Positions 24,926-33,972 of a stretch of 59,871 nt of DNA are shown here, one piece after another. Positions within the stretch are counted from its first letter, which is position 1. Each line of letters starts with the position of its first letter. The notes under the pieces are model-generated. The model made no database searches. It had not been told where the DNA came from and worked only from the letters and a program-made list of their open reading frames with translations. The position numbers and the translations under genes are program-made. Origin of the DNA: Janthinobacterium sp. ROICE36 (lineage in GTDB: Bacteria; Pseudomonadota; Gammaproteobacteria; Burkholderiales; Burkholderiaceae_D); assembly GCF_002869965.1 (NCBI RefSeq), contig NZ_PEBS01000034.1, positions 1-59,871 on the forward strand, read 5' to 3'.

Positions 24926-25930
24926 TTAATTTGCATGCTCATCGCGCTCCTTCTTTGCGGGCAGGCCCAGTTTTTCGCGCAGCCGTTGTAGCGTTCCCGC
25001 GTCCGGTTCGCCCACCTGCAGCTCTTCGCCTTGTGCCTTTTGCCCGGCCATGCCGAACATGGCGGCGATGCTGTCGGCCTGGCCACGCGTCAATATTAAC
25101 AGTTCGATGCGGCGGTTGATGCCGGCGCTGGCATTTTTTACGTCCAGCGGCGCGCGGGCGGCCATGCCCACCACTTGCAGCACGCTGTCCGGACTCATGC
25201 TGCCAATCAACAATTGTGCGCGTGCCGACATGGCGCGGTTGGCCGACAGGGTCCAGTTCGAATAACCTTCATAGCCGTTATTGGCGTATTGCAGCGAGTC
25301 GGTGTGGCCGACGATCAGCATCTGGTTGTCCATCTGGGCGAAGACGGGCCCCATCTGGCGCAGCAGCTTGCGGAAGCGGTCGGTTGGCACGGCGCTGCCG
25401 CGCACGAACATGCCTTGCTTGTCCGTATCGTGCAGCATGACGCGCAAGCCGTACGGCGTAATCACCGATTGCAGATTGCTCTTCAATCCCGCTTCGTCGC
25501 TGAGCTTGTCGAGCGCACGCGACAGCGACAGCAGGTCTTCCGGCGACTGGTAGCTGACCTTGGTCTGGTTTTGCGGCGCCGCGCCGGCCTTGCCGTCCTG
25601 CGTCTGCTTGCCTTCCGTGCGCGTGTCGCCTGAACCCTTGCGGGGCATGGGGAAGCGCTCGATCAGGCTGCCACGTGGACCGCCACTCTGTTCCGGCATG
25701 ACGCCCTGGCCTTCGCCCTGGCGGCTGCTGGCCGACGCGTCCATCATGATTTCCTTCATCGCCTGCTGCTCGCGCGCGGCCATCAGCCACAGCACGAGGA
25801 AGAGTGATAGCAGGGCCAGGCAAAAGTCGGCGAACGCTACTTTCCAGGCGCCGCCATGGCCATCGTCGTCATGCTTGCGACCGGCACGCTTGATGATGGC
25901 CTGTTCATGTTTCTCATGCGGCTTTAGCAC
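24926..25930 (-). CDS. motB: Flagellar stator protein MotB
   Basis: The protein has 334 residues from a GTG at 25930 that overlaps motA by 17 bases and has GGGGAGG five bases upstream. One membrane helix (WKVAFADFCLALLSLFLVLWLMA, about 29-51) carries the conserved proton-binding aspartate in AFADF. The OmpA-type C-terminal domain holds the peptidoglycan-binding motif (IVGHTDSLQYA, NWTLSANRAMSARAQLL). It anchors the stator to the wall. It corresponds to lafU in the lateral gene order. Confidence 0.96.
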   Translation of the reverse strand: MLKPHEKHEQAIIKRAGRKHDDDGHGGAWKVAFADFCLALLSLFLVLWLMAAREQQAMKEIMMDASASSRQGEGQGVMPEQSGGPRGSLIERFPMPRKGSGDTRTEGKQTQDGKAGAAPQNQTKVSYQSPEDLLSLSRALDKLSDEAGLKSNLQSVITPYGLRVMLHDTDKQGMFVRGSAVPTDRFRKLLRQMGPVFAQMDNQMLIVGHTDSLQYANNGYEGYSNWTLSANRAMSARAQLLIGSMSPDSVLQVVGMAARAPLDVKNASAGINRRIELLILTRGQADSIAAMFGMAGQKAQGEELQVGEPDAGTLQRLREKLGLPAKKERDEHAN

Positions 25931-26828
25931 GGCGGCCTCCCCGGCCTTGGCCCTGCTCTTGTTCGGCGCCGCCAGCTTCCAGCGTATTGATCCAGCTTTC
26001 CAGCTGGGCGAAGCTAGGCTTGATGTTCAGCTGCACCAGGCGGCGGCCAGCATCGATGGCCAGCAGGGGCGGCTTGCCCGCCACGTGCGTGACCAGCACG
26101 ACCTTCACGCATTCCATGGTCGAGCCTTCCTCGCCCACCAGCTGTTTCATCATGTTGCACATCGGATCGAGCACGCCGTAGCAGAAGAAGATGCCGATGA
26201 AGGTACCGACCATGGCGGCGCCCACTTTTTCCGAAATTTCCGCCGCATCGGCGCCGTCGGCCACGGAATTCATGGCCATCACGATGCCCAGAACGGCGGC
26301 CAGGATACCGAAGCCGGGCATGGCTTCGGCGATCTTGTGCAGGGACTTCGACGGTTGCAGCAGCTCGTCGTGGATGGCTTCGAGTTCCTGCTCCAGCACG
26401 CCTTCGAGTTCATGCGCGTTGATTTTGCCCATTGCCATCAAACGGAAGTTGTCGACGATGAAGGCCAGCAGCTTCGGCTCTTCCAGCACCAGCGGATAAC
26501 GCTGGAACAGGGCGCTTTCACGCGGCGCCTCGACGTGCGCGTCGAGCGCCTTCAGGCCGCCGGCGGCCGTTTGCAGCAGTTCATACATCAGCAGCAGCAA
26601 CTGGCGCTGGAATTCCGAACCTTGCTTCTTGTGCGTGACGATCTTGCGCATCTGGTGCAGCATTTCCCCGAGTACATGCTTGGGGTTGCCCAGCACCAGG
26701 GCGCCGACGGCGGCGCCGATGATGATGATCAACTCGACCGGTTGCCAGATCGCGTGGACGGTACCACCCATCAGGGCGAAGCCTCCGAATACACATCCCA
26801 TCACGATTAAGATACCGATAATTACCAT
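25914..26828 (-). CDS. motA: Flagellar stator protein MotA
   Basis: The 304-residue protein matches proton-type MotA of the E. coli class over its full length: an N-terminal membrane pair (MVIIGILIVMGCVFGGFALMGG, VELIIIIGAAVGALVLGN), the cytoplasmic loop with EAPRESALFQRYP, and the second pair (GFGILAAVLGIVMAMNSV, MVGTFIGIFFCYGVLDP). With MotB it forms the torque-generating ion channel. AAGGCAG precedes the ATG. It follows fliA by 56 bases, the lafS-lafT order. Confidence 0.96.
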   Translation of the reverse strand: MVIIGILIVMGCVFGGFALMGGTVHAIWQPVELIIIIGAAVGALVLGNPKHVLGEMLHQMRKIVTHKKQGSEFQRQLLLLMYELLQTAAGGLKALDAHVEAPRESALFQRYPLVLEEPKLLAFIVDNFRLMAMGKINAHELEGVLEQELEAIHDELLQPSKSLHKIAEAMPGFGILAAVLGIVMAMNSVADGADAAEISEKVGAAMVGTFIGIFFCYGVLDPMCNMMKQLVGEEGSTMECVKVVLVTHVAGKPPLLAIDAGRRLVQLNIKPSFAQLESWINTLEAGGAEQEQGQGRGGRRAKAA

Positions 26829-26884
26829 GTCAACTGCCTTTCTGCGTCATTGTGCTGCGTCAATTTGATGGGTGTTGCTGAAAC

Positions 26885-27640
26885 TTATGCGTCTTGCAGC
26901 ATGGCTTTCATCTTGCCCAGCGCCGTCTTGTTCAGTTGGCAGACGCGGGCGTCGCTCAGGTCCAGCACGGCGGCAATTTCTTTATAGCTCAGTTCGAATT
27001 CGTAATACATCTGGATCACGCGCTGCTCGCGTTCGTCGAGCGCGCGCAGGGCTTGCTCCAGGCTGCGCCGCACCATCAATTGCTCTTCCGGGCTCGGTGC
27101 GCTGTCGGCTTGCCCCAGGCTTTCCTGCAGCACTTCGTCGAAACTGACGATCAGCTCGGCGTTTTCCGCCAACTGGTATTCCTGGAAGGCTTCCGGCGTC
27201 AGCTTCAGGGCGGCCATAATTTCCGCTTCCAGCGGCTCGCGCCCCAGGCGCCGGGTCAGGGCGCGCACGCTATCGCGCAGGCGGTGGCTTTCCTGGCGCA
27301 CGGCGCGCGGACGCCAGTCCTGGCGCCGCAGTTCATCGAGGATGGCGCCACGGATGCGCAGGCTGGCATAGCTGCCGAAAGACTGGTCCGGCACGCCGTA
27401 GCGGCGCAGCGCTTCAAGCAGGCCCATCAGGCCAATCTGTTCCATGTCGTCGCGGTCGATGGCGCCTGACACCTGCGAATTGAGCTGGCGCACGATGCGC
27501 TTCACCAAAGGGGCATACGCCACCAGATGCTGTTGCTCTTCAGCAACGCTGAGCACGGCCGCGCAGGCGCTGGCGGCGGCGTATTCGCCGGCGCCATACG
27601 CTTCCTGGTATTGCTCTGCATAGGCCACGGGATATCCCAC
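26885..27640 (-). CDS. fliA: Flagellar sigma factor FliA (sigma-28)
   Basis: The 251-residue protein has sigma region 2 (YAPLVKRIVRQLNSQ, DDMEQIGLMGLLEALRRYG, FGSYASLRIRGAILDELRRQDW), region 3 (RDSVRALTRRLGREP) and region 4 (LEQALRALDEREQRVIQMYYEFELSYKEIAAVL). It directs RNA polymerase to late flagellar promoters. The frame opens with a GTG at 27640 without a clear ribosome binding site; a GTG at 27628 is an alternative. It lies between fliL and motA, which is the lafF-lafS-lafT order of lateral systems. Confidence 0.95.
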   Translation of the reverse strand: MGYPVAYAEQYQEAYGAGEYAAASACAAVLSVAEEQQHLVAYAPLVKRIVRQLNSQVSGAIDRDDMEQIGLMGLLEALRRYGVPDQSFGSYASLRIRGAILDELRRQDWRPRAVRQESHRLRDSVRALTRRLGREPLEAEIMAALKLTPEAFQEYQLAENAELIVSFDEVLQESLGQADSAPSPEEQLMVRRSLEQALRALDEREQRVIQMYYEFELSYKEIAAVLDLSDARVCQLNKTALGKMKAMLQDA

Positions 27641-27661
27641 TAGGTCGGCTGGCGTGGTGGC

Positions 27662-28138
27662 TTATTCAATGATCAGCTTGCCGACCATGACTTCCGTAAA
27701 CGGTTTTTCCATCTGCTCGCGTTCATAGCTGACATTGAAGGCCTTGTTGATCTGTTCGGCGTATTGCTCCACCGTCATGGTCTGCGCCTTGTCCATGGGA
27801 AAGCTCGACAGAGTACTGACGGCGATCGAGCGCATCAGCGGCAAGTGGTCCTTGGTCAGCTTTTCCTTTTCCTCGGTGGTGGCGATCACCAGGTCGGCCG
27901 ACAGATAGTGCGTTTCGCTGTCGCCGGGGCCGCGGCGCAGCATCACGATGACCTTGTCCAGGGTGAGGAACTTGCGGGCCTTCTTGCCTGTGGCGGGCGG
28001 TGGCGGGGCTTTTGCGTCGGCAAGCTCGGCATGGCCGGCGACCGGTTTGGCCAAATACCACATGGCGCCGCCAGCCGCACCGGCGGCCAGCACGGCCACG
28101 GCGATAAAGCCGCCTATCAATTTCATTTTCATAGTCAT
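27662..28138 (-). CDS. fliL: Flagellar basal-body protein FliL
   Basis: The 158-residue protein has an N-terminal membrane anchor (KLIGGFIAVAVLAAGAAGGAMWYLA) and a periplasmic FliL domain (FLTLDKVIVMLR, HYLSADLVIATTEEKEKLTKDHLPLMRSIAVSTLSS, KPFTEVMVGKLIIE). It supports the stator under load. Its ATG overlaps the fliK stop by one base. It corresponds to lafF by position. Confidence 0.9.
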   Translation of the reverse strand: MTMKMKLIGGFIAVAVLAAGAAGGAMWYLAKPVAGHAELADAKAPPPPATGKKARKFLTLDKVIVMLRRGPGDSETHYLSADLVIATTEEKEKLTKDHLPLMRSIAVSTLSSFPMDKAQTMTVEQYAEQINKAFNVSYEREQMEKPFTEVMVGKLIIE

Positions 28139-29280
28139 CAGGCAATTTCTCGCTCATGCATGGCGTAAGTGGTGGCGGCAGCGCTGCCGTCGGACAACGC
28201 GCGGCCGGGCTCTGATTCATCCTGCTGGCGCCCAGGTTGACGCTGGCCGCGCGCGTCGCCTTCGGCAAACGCCTGGGCGGCGGGGCTGCGCGGGGTGGCG
28301 CTGATATTCACGGCCACATCGGTGTACTGGCGCTGCGCCAGGTCGCTGCGCATGTTTTCGCCGATGCCTTGCAACTGGCGCAACACTTCCGAGTTCGACG
28401 CCGTGACGTTCACTTGCAGCGCGCCGGCCGTGTGACGGATGGAAATTTCAATGCGGCCCAGCATGGGGGGATCGAGGCGTATCGTCGCGTGTTCGCTGTT
28501 GCGGCCGATCTGCGTCTGCAGGCGTTCGCCCAGCGCTTCGCGCAACGGTTCCTGCCATTGCTGGGCAGGGCCGTTGAGTTTGATGGTATCGCCGGCTGGC
28601 GCCGCCGTGGCGGTGTTGCCGACCGCGCCCGTCAGGCCCAGGTTGGGCGCGGGTGCCGGCGTCGCGGCGCCACGTTCGCCTTCGCGCGCGGCCACGGCTG
28701 GGGCGGCCACGGCTGTCGCCGGCGTGCTTTGCTGCAGTAACGAATCGAAAGGCTGTGCCGGCGCGCTGCCTTTGGCAGTCATCGCCGGGTTGGCGGCGGC
28801 CAGCGGTTCGCGCATGTCACGCCCTGCTGATTGCACCATTGCCTGCGCGGTAAGGCTGATGGCCGCCGGATGCAGGCTGATGTTGAGTGCCGGGTTGGCC
28901 TGCGCCACATTCGCCTGCACTTGGGTCTGTACTTGCGCCTGCGCGTTGGCGCGTGCCTCCGCTGCCGCCGCGTCCGCCGGTGGCAGCAGCGTCACGGGCA
29001 AACCGAGGACGGGGGCGGCCATGGCTGGCAAGCTGCTGTCGGCCGGGCTGTCGCTTTCCTTGGCAGGCTCAGCTTTGGCGGCATCGGCCGTATCGGCTTC
29101 GGCCGTCGGCTCGCCTGCGCCATCGAGCACCTGCGCAAACAGGGGCAGGACGGCGGGTGCACCGCTGCCATCGCCCGGCGTGCCGGGCAAGCTGGTCGTC
29201 TGTGCTGGCGCTGGCGCTGGCGCCGACGCTGGTGCCGCATTGGCCGCCGGTGCCGGCGCCGTGTTGAAGTTCATGATCAT
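28138..29280 (-). CDS. fliK: Flagellar hook-length control protein FliK
   Basis: The protein has 380 residues from the ATG at 29280, which overlaps the stop of the upstream gene (ATGA). The first ~270 residues are Ala/Pro-rich and low in complexity, as is normal for the molecular ruler. The conserved C-terminal switch domain spans about 275-365 (LREALGERLQTQIGRNSEHATIRLDPPMLGRIEISI, LQVNVTASNSEVLRQLQ). It measures the hook and switches export to filament substrates through FlhB. It corresponds to lafE. A second FliK-like gene is at 43981. Confidence 0.92.
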   Translation of the reverse strand: MIMNFNTAPAPAANAAPASAPAPAPAQTTSLPGTPGDGSGAPAVLPLFAQVLDGAGEPTAEADTADAAKAEPAKESDSPADSSLPAMAAPVLGLPVTLLPPADAAAAEARANAQAQVQTQVQANVAQANPALNISLHPAAISLTAQAMVQSAGRDMREPLAAANPAMTAKGSAPAQPFDSLLQQSTPATAVAAPAVAAREGERGAATPAPAPNLGLTGAVGNTATAAPAGDTIKLNGPAQQWQEPLREALGERLQTQIGRNSEHATIRLDPPMLGRIEISIRHTAGALQVNVTASNSEVLRQLQGIGENMRSDLAQRQYTDVAVNISATPRSPAAQAFAEGDARGQRQPGRQQDESEPGRALSDGSAAATTYAMHEREIA

Positions 29281-29594
29281 GCTTGATTCCCGTCCAAGTC
29301 GTATTCGCCGAGCGCGGCGTAGGCGACCCAACCTTCCTTGTTTGCCTGTAATGCACCCAGGTGTAAGCCCAGGCGTTCTTTTTCCTCAGAGCAAATTTTA
29401 ACCGCTTGCGCGTGAATTTTGCGCAATTGCAACAATTCTGCTTGTTCCAGCGCATTCCATGCGCCCCGTTCGGCCAGTAGCGGGAGGTTTTTCGCCAGGC
29501 TGGCCGAGAGTTTTTGCATCGCATCCCAGTCCGGCTGCGCGATCGCCGCGCTGAATTGCCGGCTCAGCTGCTGCAGCGCAGCGCGCCTAGGCAT
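29277..29594 (-). CDS. FliT-like flagellar chaperone (LafD position)
   Basis: The 105-residue helical protein lies between fliS and fliK and overlaps both (8 and 4 bases). It has three predicted helices (LQQLSRQFSAAIAQPDWDAMQKLSASLAK, EQAELLQLRKIHAQAVKICSEEKERL, then a short tail). Size, helix pattern and the fliD-fliS-X-fliK position match FliT or LafD, which escorts FliD to the export gate. The sequence itself is weakly conserved, so the call leans on context. Confidence 0.72.
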   Translation of the reverse strand: MPRRAALQQLSRQFSAAIAQPDWDAMQKLSASLAKNLPLLAERGAWNALEQAELLQLRKIHAQAVKICSEEKERLGLHLGALQANKEGWVAYAALGEYDLDGNQA

Positions 29595-29976
29595 TATTCG
29601 CCTGGACGCCCACCCAGCCGCGCTTGATGGTGGTCATCAAGGTCGTCACTTCATCGATCAGCGACGGGTCCAGCTTGATGCCGGCCGTGTACAGACGCGC
29701 CACGCAGTAATCGTACAGGCGCGCCAGGCTGACCACCACTTCGCCGCCATTGTCGAAATCGAGCGAGCTCGACAAACCGTTGATGATCTGCGTGCACTTG
29801 TCCAGGCTGATCGCCTTCTGTTCGTAGCGCTTGCCCACGATATGCCCGCGCGCGCGCGCCAGTTCTTCCAGCAAGCCGTCCGTCAGCACCAGTACCAGCT
29901 CGACCGGTGTGGCGCGGGCGGTCTGGGAATCCAGGTTGACGGCATGGTAGTTGCCGTAAGCTTCATTGTTCAACAT
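29587..29976 (-). CDS. fliS: Flagellin export chaperone FliS
   Basis: The 129-residue protein has the FliS signature: a YHAVNLDSQTARATPVELVLVLTDGLLEELARARGHI opening, IINGLSSSLDFDNGGEVVVSLARLYDYCVARL and a final helix. It binds the C-terminus of flagellin and prevents early polymerisation. GAGAAG precedes the ATG. The gene corresponds to lafC and follows fliD by 51 bases. Confidence 0.95.
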   Translation of the reverse strand: MLNNEAYGNYHAVNLDSQTARATPVELVLVLTDGLLEELARARGHIVGKRYEQKAISLDKCTQIINGLSSSLDFDNGGEVVVSLARLYDYCVARLYTAGIKLDPSLIDEVTTLMTTIKRGWVGVQANNA

Positions 29977-30027
29977 TATTATCTTCTCGCTATGTTAACG
30001 TGGGGCGGCGCGGCTGGCACGCTCGCC

Positions 30028-31440
30028 TTAGGATTTGCTGTTATTAAACATGGCATCGAACATGTCAGAATTCCTGGTCATTTGCTCTTGCAGTACCTGC
30101 AGGCGGGAATACTGGTCCAGGAAACGGCTGTAAGCCGTGTTGTACTGATTGGTCAGACGCTCGCTGCTCTTGGTCAGGCTTTTCTGCAGCTTGTCCGTCG
30201 CTGCCTGGCGCTGGGTGATCTGGCCCTTGGTGACATTGCTCCACTGGCCCAGAACCTTGTCGAGGCCGCCGAGCACGCCGGCAGGCGCGGACAGGCTGTT
30301 ATTGCCGAACAGTTTGTCCAGGCCGGCAGGATTGTCGGCCAGCTTGGCCGTCAGCTTGGCCGTATTCAGGCTGATCGAGCCGTCGCGCTGGGCGGTAATG
30401 CCATACGCCACCAGCGATACGCCATCGACCGTCAGGCGCAAGGCGTCGCCCATGCTCGAGCGCAGGGCGTTCAGGCCGGAGTCGTGGGCAAAGATGCCGG
30501 CAGCGATATTTTTCTCCGGGTTGCCGGGATTCGCCAAGCCATCCATCACGCTTTTCAGCTTGTTGTAGGCGTCGACGAAGGCTTGCACATTGGCAATGGT
30601 ACCGGCACTGTCGGTCCCGACGGTCACGGTAATCGGGCTTTCGCCTGACGTCATGGCCTTGGTGAACGTCATTTTCACGTCGGGCACGTTGGTGAAGGTA
30701 TTCGACGCCTGGGTAATTTTTGTGCCGGAGCCTTGAGCGCCCAGCCAGACGACAGCATCCTTGGGTGCCACGAGGGATTTCTTGTCGCTCTGCAGCGCTG
30801 TCTGCAGCGCCGGATCCGTCACACTGCCGGTGTCGATCGAGACGGCATTGGCGATGCCGGTGAGATTCGAGGTCAGCACCAGTTGCGCCTGGTTGCCGAT
30901 ATTGATGACGGACGCAGTGACGCGCGCATTATTCTTGCTGTTGCCATTGATGGCGGCAGCGATTTCCTGCGGCGACAGGTAGGCGTCGCCATCCTTGTTG
31001 GCGGCGGCCAGGTCGATGTCGAAGGCGTTGTCGGCGGTGACAGCGGCCAGCGGGTCGCCGATGCGGATGGTCATGGAACCGCCGTTGGCGGGCATGGTGC
31101 TGCTCAAGCCGCCATACGAAGTCTGGCTGGCAGTGGCCAGTTCTTCGACAAAGAATGCGTAGCTGCCCGGCGCCGCCTTGATGCCGGCCGTGGCTGTGCC
31201 ATACGCGGTATTGCTGAAGGTCGCAGACTGGCTCAGCACGGATTTGCTGGACGTCATGGTCGTCATCGCCAGCTGGAATGCCGAGATGGCCGATTTCAGG
31301 TTGCCCAGCGCGCTGGACGTGTTGTTGGCAAGCGCAGTCTGAGCCGCCAGAGCTGCCTTTTGCGCCGCCACCGATTTGGTAGCCAGGTTCTCTGCTGTGA
31401 CGAGCGGATCGTATCGTGGTGCGGTAATTGCGTTTGCCAT
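30028..31440 (-). CDS. fliD: Flagellar filament cap protein FliD (HAP2)
   Basis: The 470-residue protein starts MANAITAPRYDPLVTAENLATKSV and has the FliD N-terminal region with ALGNLKSAISAFQLAMTTM, a central variable domain, and a C-terminal coiled coil (TDKLQKSLTKSSERLTNQYNTAYSRFLDQYSRLQVLQEQM). It caps the filament and folds incoming flagellin. AGGAGT precedes the ATG. A copy of the shared late-gene motif lies 25 bases upstream, so this gene probably starts a sigma-28 unit reaching through fliS, fliK, fliA and motAB. Confidence 0.95.
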   Translation of the reverse strand: MANAITAPRYDPLVTAENLATKSVAAQKAALAAQTALANNTSSALGNLKSAISAFQLAMTTMTSSKSVLSQSATFSNTAYGTATAGIKAAPGSYAFFVEELATASQTSYGGLSSTMPANGGSMTIRIGDPLAAVTADNAFDIDLAAANKDGDAYLSPQEIAAAINGNSKNNARVTASVINIGNQAQLVLTSNLTGIANAVSIDTGSVTDPALQTALQSDKKSLVAPKDAVVWLGAQGSGTKITQASNTFTNVPDVKMTFTKAMTSGESPITVTVGTDSAGTIANVQAFVDAYNKLKSVMDGLANPGNPEKNIAAGIFAHDSGLNALRSSMGDALRLTVDGVSLVAYGITAQRDGSISLNTAKLTAKLADNPAGLDKLFGNNSLSAPAGVLGGLDKVLGQWSNVTKGQITQRQAATDKLQKSLTKSSERLTNQYNTAYSRFLDQYSRLQVLQEQMTRNSDMFDAMFNNSKS

Positions 31441-31464
31441 GCCAGACTCCTGAATAAAGGGATA

Positions 31465-31481
31465 TACCGGTACAAGGCGAC
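31465..31481 (-). promoter_or_regulatory. Shared late-gene upstream motif, copy at fliD
   Basis: The minus-strand sequence GTCGCCTTGTACCGGTA lies 25 bases upstream of the fliD ATG and continues as TATCCC. The CCGGTATA part resembles the GCCGATAA -10 box of sigma-28 promoters. A transcript starting seven bases later would have a leader of about 15-20 bases that includes the AGGAGT ribosome site. Confidence 0.5.
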
Positions 31482-31529
31482 CCCCATTCCCGTTTCGTGA
31501 AGTTTTCCTGAAAGAAACTTACACAAACC

Positions 31530-31967
31530 TCATTTTACCTGCCCGCGGAACCAGAACTGCGTCGCCAGCTCGTCTTGCCGCTTGGTATCGACACGTTGTT
31601 GCTCATTTGCAACATGCTTTTGTTTTTGCGTCAGCACCTGGCCCAGTACCTCGCGTTTGGCCCAGGCCGTATTCAGGGCGCGCTGCGAGACGGCCATGTT
31701 GGCCTCGTGCAGGTGCAGATCGGTACGGTGCTGGTCGGCCATCTGCATGACCGCTTGTTTGAAGTTGCCGCAGTTGACGGACAGGGCCAAGGGCAGGGCG
31801 CCGCTGGGGCCGCTGTCCGTGTACAGGCCCGTCAGGCGCGCCAGGTTTTTCTGGTAGCGCTCGCGCACGGCCGTCTGCGCCGCCATTTCACCTTGCAGGC
31901 GTTCCACTTCGGTGCTGCGCAGGCCGACCAGGGTGGTCAGGTTGCGGATGGTATGCGCGTCGCTCAC
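31530..31967 (-). CDS. fliJ: Flagellar export protein FliJ
   Basis: The 145-residue coiled-coil protein (LVGLRSTEVERLQGEMAAQTAVRERYQKNLARL and a long C-terminal helix with KREVLGQVLTQKQKHVANEQQRVDTKRQDE) is the general chaperone and ATPase stalk of the export apparatus. It starts at a GTG with AGGAGC five bases upstream and lies eight bases after fliI. Sequence conservation in this family is low, but helical content and position are decisive. Confidence 0.88.
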   Translation of the reverse strand: MSDAHTIRNLTTLVGLRSTEVERLQGEMAAQTAVRERYQKNLARLTGLYTDSGPSGALPLALSVNCGNFKQAVMQMADQHRTDLHLHEANMAVSQRALNTAWAKREVLGQVLTQKQKHVANEQQRVDTKRQDELATQFWFRGQVK

Positions 31968-31975
31968 GTTTGCTC

Positions 31976-33286
31976 CTAGGCCATGATCTGTTCAAGTTGG
32001 GCGATGCACGGCCCCATCGGCGCCTCTTCCTTGGTGCCCTGGCACAGGAAGGCTTCGATGGGCGTGTGCAATTGCACGGCGCGGTCGGTGATCGGGTCGG
32101 CGCCGGGCACGTAGGCACCCAGCGGGATCAGGTCGCGCACGCGCGCATGGCGCGCCATCGACGCTTTCAGCGCGCGCGCCGCCTGCATGTGCTCGAGCGT
32201 GATCACCTGCGCCATGCAGCGGCTGATCGAGGCGGCGATGTCGATGGCGGGGTAGTGGCCCCGCTCGGCCAGTTCGCGCGTGAGCACGATGTGGCCGTCG
32301 AGAATCGCGCGCGCCGTGTCGACCACCGGGTCTTGCTGGTCGTCGCCTTCGGCCAGCACCGTGTAGATGGCGCTCATGCTGCCGTCAGGGTGGGCGCCAT
32401 TGCCGGCGCTCTCCACCAGTTGCGGCAGGTTCGAAAACACGGACGGCGGATAGCCGCGCGTGGCCGGCGGCTCGCCCAGCGCCAGCGCCACTTCGCGCAA
32501 GGCCATCGCATAGCGCGTCAGTGAATCGACCAGCAGTAGCACGTGCTTGCCCTGGTCGCGGTAATGCGCGGCAATCGAGTGGCACAGTTCGGTGGCCATG
32601 ATGCGCATCAAGGGCGACTCGTCGGCTGGCGCGATCACCAGCACAGCCTTTTTCAAGCCTTCGGCGCCCAGCGACTTTTCGACGAATTCGCGCACTTCGC
32701 GGCCGCGTTCGCCGATCAGGCCGACGACGACGACATCGGCCACCGTCTGGCGCGTGATCAGGCCCAGCAGTACGCTTTTCCCCACGCCGGAGCCGGCCAT
32801 CAGGCCCACGCGCTGGCCCTTGCCCAGGGTCAGCATGCTGTTAATCGCCCGCACGCCCACGTCCAGCGGCTCGATCACGGGTTGTTTCTTCAGGGGATTG
32901 ATTTTCGGCGGCGTGACTTCCAGGATGTGTTCGCCACCGAGGCGGCCCAGGTCATCGATCGGCTCGCCCAGGCCATTCACCATGCGGCCCAGCCACGAGG
33001 GGCCGATCTGCAGGCTGGCCTTGTCGGGCAGGGGCAGCACGCGCGCGCCCGTGGTCAGGCCCGTGGCTTTCTTGAACGGCATCAGGTAAGACAGTTTTTC
33101 GCGAAAACCCACGACTTGCGCATCGAGCCATTCGCCGCTCACAGTTTCAATTTGACAACGCTGGCCCGTGTGCAGGCGGCAGCCGGCGCTTTCCAGCAGC
33201 AAGCCGGAGGCGCCGACCAGGCGGCCGGTGGGTGTCGCGACCGGGATATCGCCGATCTCGAAGCTGCGCAGCGTGTCGGCGATCAT
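31976..33286 (-). CDS. fliI: Flagellum-specific export ATPase FliI
   Basis: The protein has 436 residues from the ATG at 33286, which overlaps the fliH stop (ATGA). The Walker A loop GSGVGKS (165-171), the Walker B strand HVLLLVDSLTRYAMALREVALA and the downstream STIYTVLAEGDDQQDPV-like region (here SMSAIYTVLAEGDD) identify the F1-beta-like ATPase. It energises protein export together with FliH and FliJ. Length is normal. Confidence 0.97.
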   Translation of the reverse strand: MIADTLRSFEIGDIPVATPTGRLVGASGLLLESAGCRLHTGQRCQIETVSGEWLDAQVVGFREKLSYLMPFKKATGLTTGARVLPLPDKASLQIGPSWLGRMVNGLGEPIDDLGRLGGEHILEVTPPKINPLKKQPVIEPLDVGVRAINSMLTLGKGQRVGLMAGSGVGKSVLLGLITRQTVADVVVVGLIGERGREVREFVEKSLGAEGLKKAVLVIAPADESPLMRIMATELCHSIAAHYRDQGKHVLLLVDSLTRYAMALREVALALGEPPATRGYPPSVFSNLPQLVESAGNGAHPDGSMSAIYTVLAEGDDQQDPVVDTARAILDGHIVLTRELAERGHYPAIDIAASISRCMAQVITLEHMQAARALKASMARHARVRDLIPLGAYVPGADPITDRAVQLHTPIEAFLCQGTKEEAPMGPCIAQLEQIMA

Positions 33287-33972
33287 GCAGGCGCGCCCTG
33301 GTCTGCGTGTTCGGCGGCCAACGCCAGATGGCTGCTGACCTGGTCCATGCAGGCCGACAGGCGCTGATGGCAACCCGCGTCGACTTCATTGTCGCCCGCC
33401 TTGATGCGGCATTCGCCCGCGTCGAGGCGCGCGTCCGCGATCAGGTTCCAGCGCTTGGCGCGCTTCGGATCGAGTTCGCTGATGCGTTTGAGTTCTTCCG
33501 GATTGAGGAAGACGTCGATTTCTTCGCGCGTGGGCGGCATCGAGGCCAGGGTTTCGTCGACCAGGGCCAGCAATTGCACCGGTTGCAGCGCCAGTTCAGC
33601 GCGGATCACCTGGCGCGCCACCTTGGCCACCAGGTCGACCACTTCCTTGCGCTGCGCTTCGCGGTAATCGGCGCGCACTTTTTTCAGGTCGCGCAAGATG
33701 GCGTCGACGGGGCGCGCCAGGCGGTCCAGCGCCACCAGGGTTTCATTGCGGCCTTCTTCGCGGCCCTGCGCCATGCCATCGTCGCGTCCGGTGTCGTAGC
33801 CGTCCTGCTGGCCTTGCACCAGGCCCACTTCGTAGCCGTCGCGCTGGCCCTGCTCGAAACCTTCCGAGACGGACGCCTGCCACTGGCCATCCGTATCCTC
33901 GTTGGAGGCGCGCTGGCCGGCGGCGATGAATTGCGACAGGGGCGGGAAACGATACGAGCGGAAGTGTTTCAT
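33283..33972 (-). CDS. fliH: Flagellar export regulator FliH
   Basis: The 229-residue protein has the Gly-rich repeat region typical of FliH (EGFEQGQRDGYEVGLVQGQQDGYDTGRDDG), then a coiled coil and the E2-like C-terminal domain (VADLVAKVARQVIRAELALQP-type helix, ELDPKRAKRWNLIADARLDAGECRI). It binds and restrains FliI and links it to the C-ring. Its ATG overlaps the fliG stop. Confidence 0.94.
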   Translation of the reverse strand: MKHFRSYRFPPLSQFIAAGQRASNEDTDGQWQASVSEGFEQGQRDGYEVGLVQGQQDGYDTGRDDGMAQGREEGRNETLVALDRLARPVDAILRDLKKVRADYREAQRKEVVDLVAKVARQVIRAELALQPVQLLALVDETLASMPPTREEIDVFLNPEELKRISELDPKRAKRWNLIADARLDAGECRIKAGDNEVDAGCHQRLSACMDQVSSHLALAAEHADQGAPA

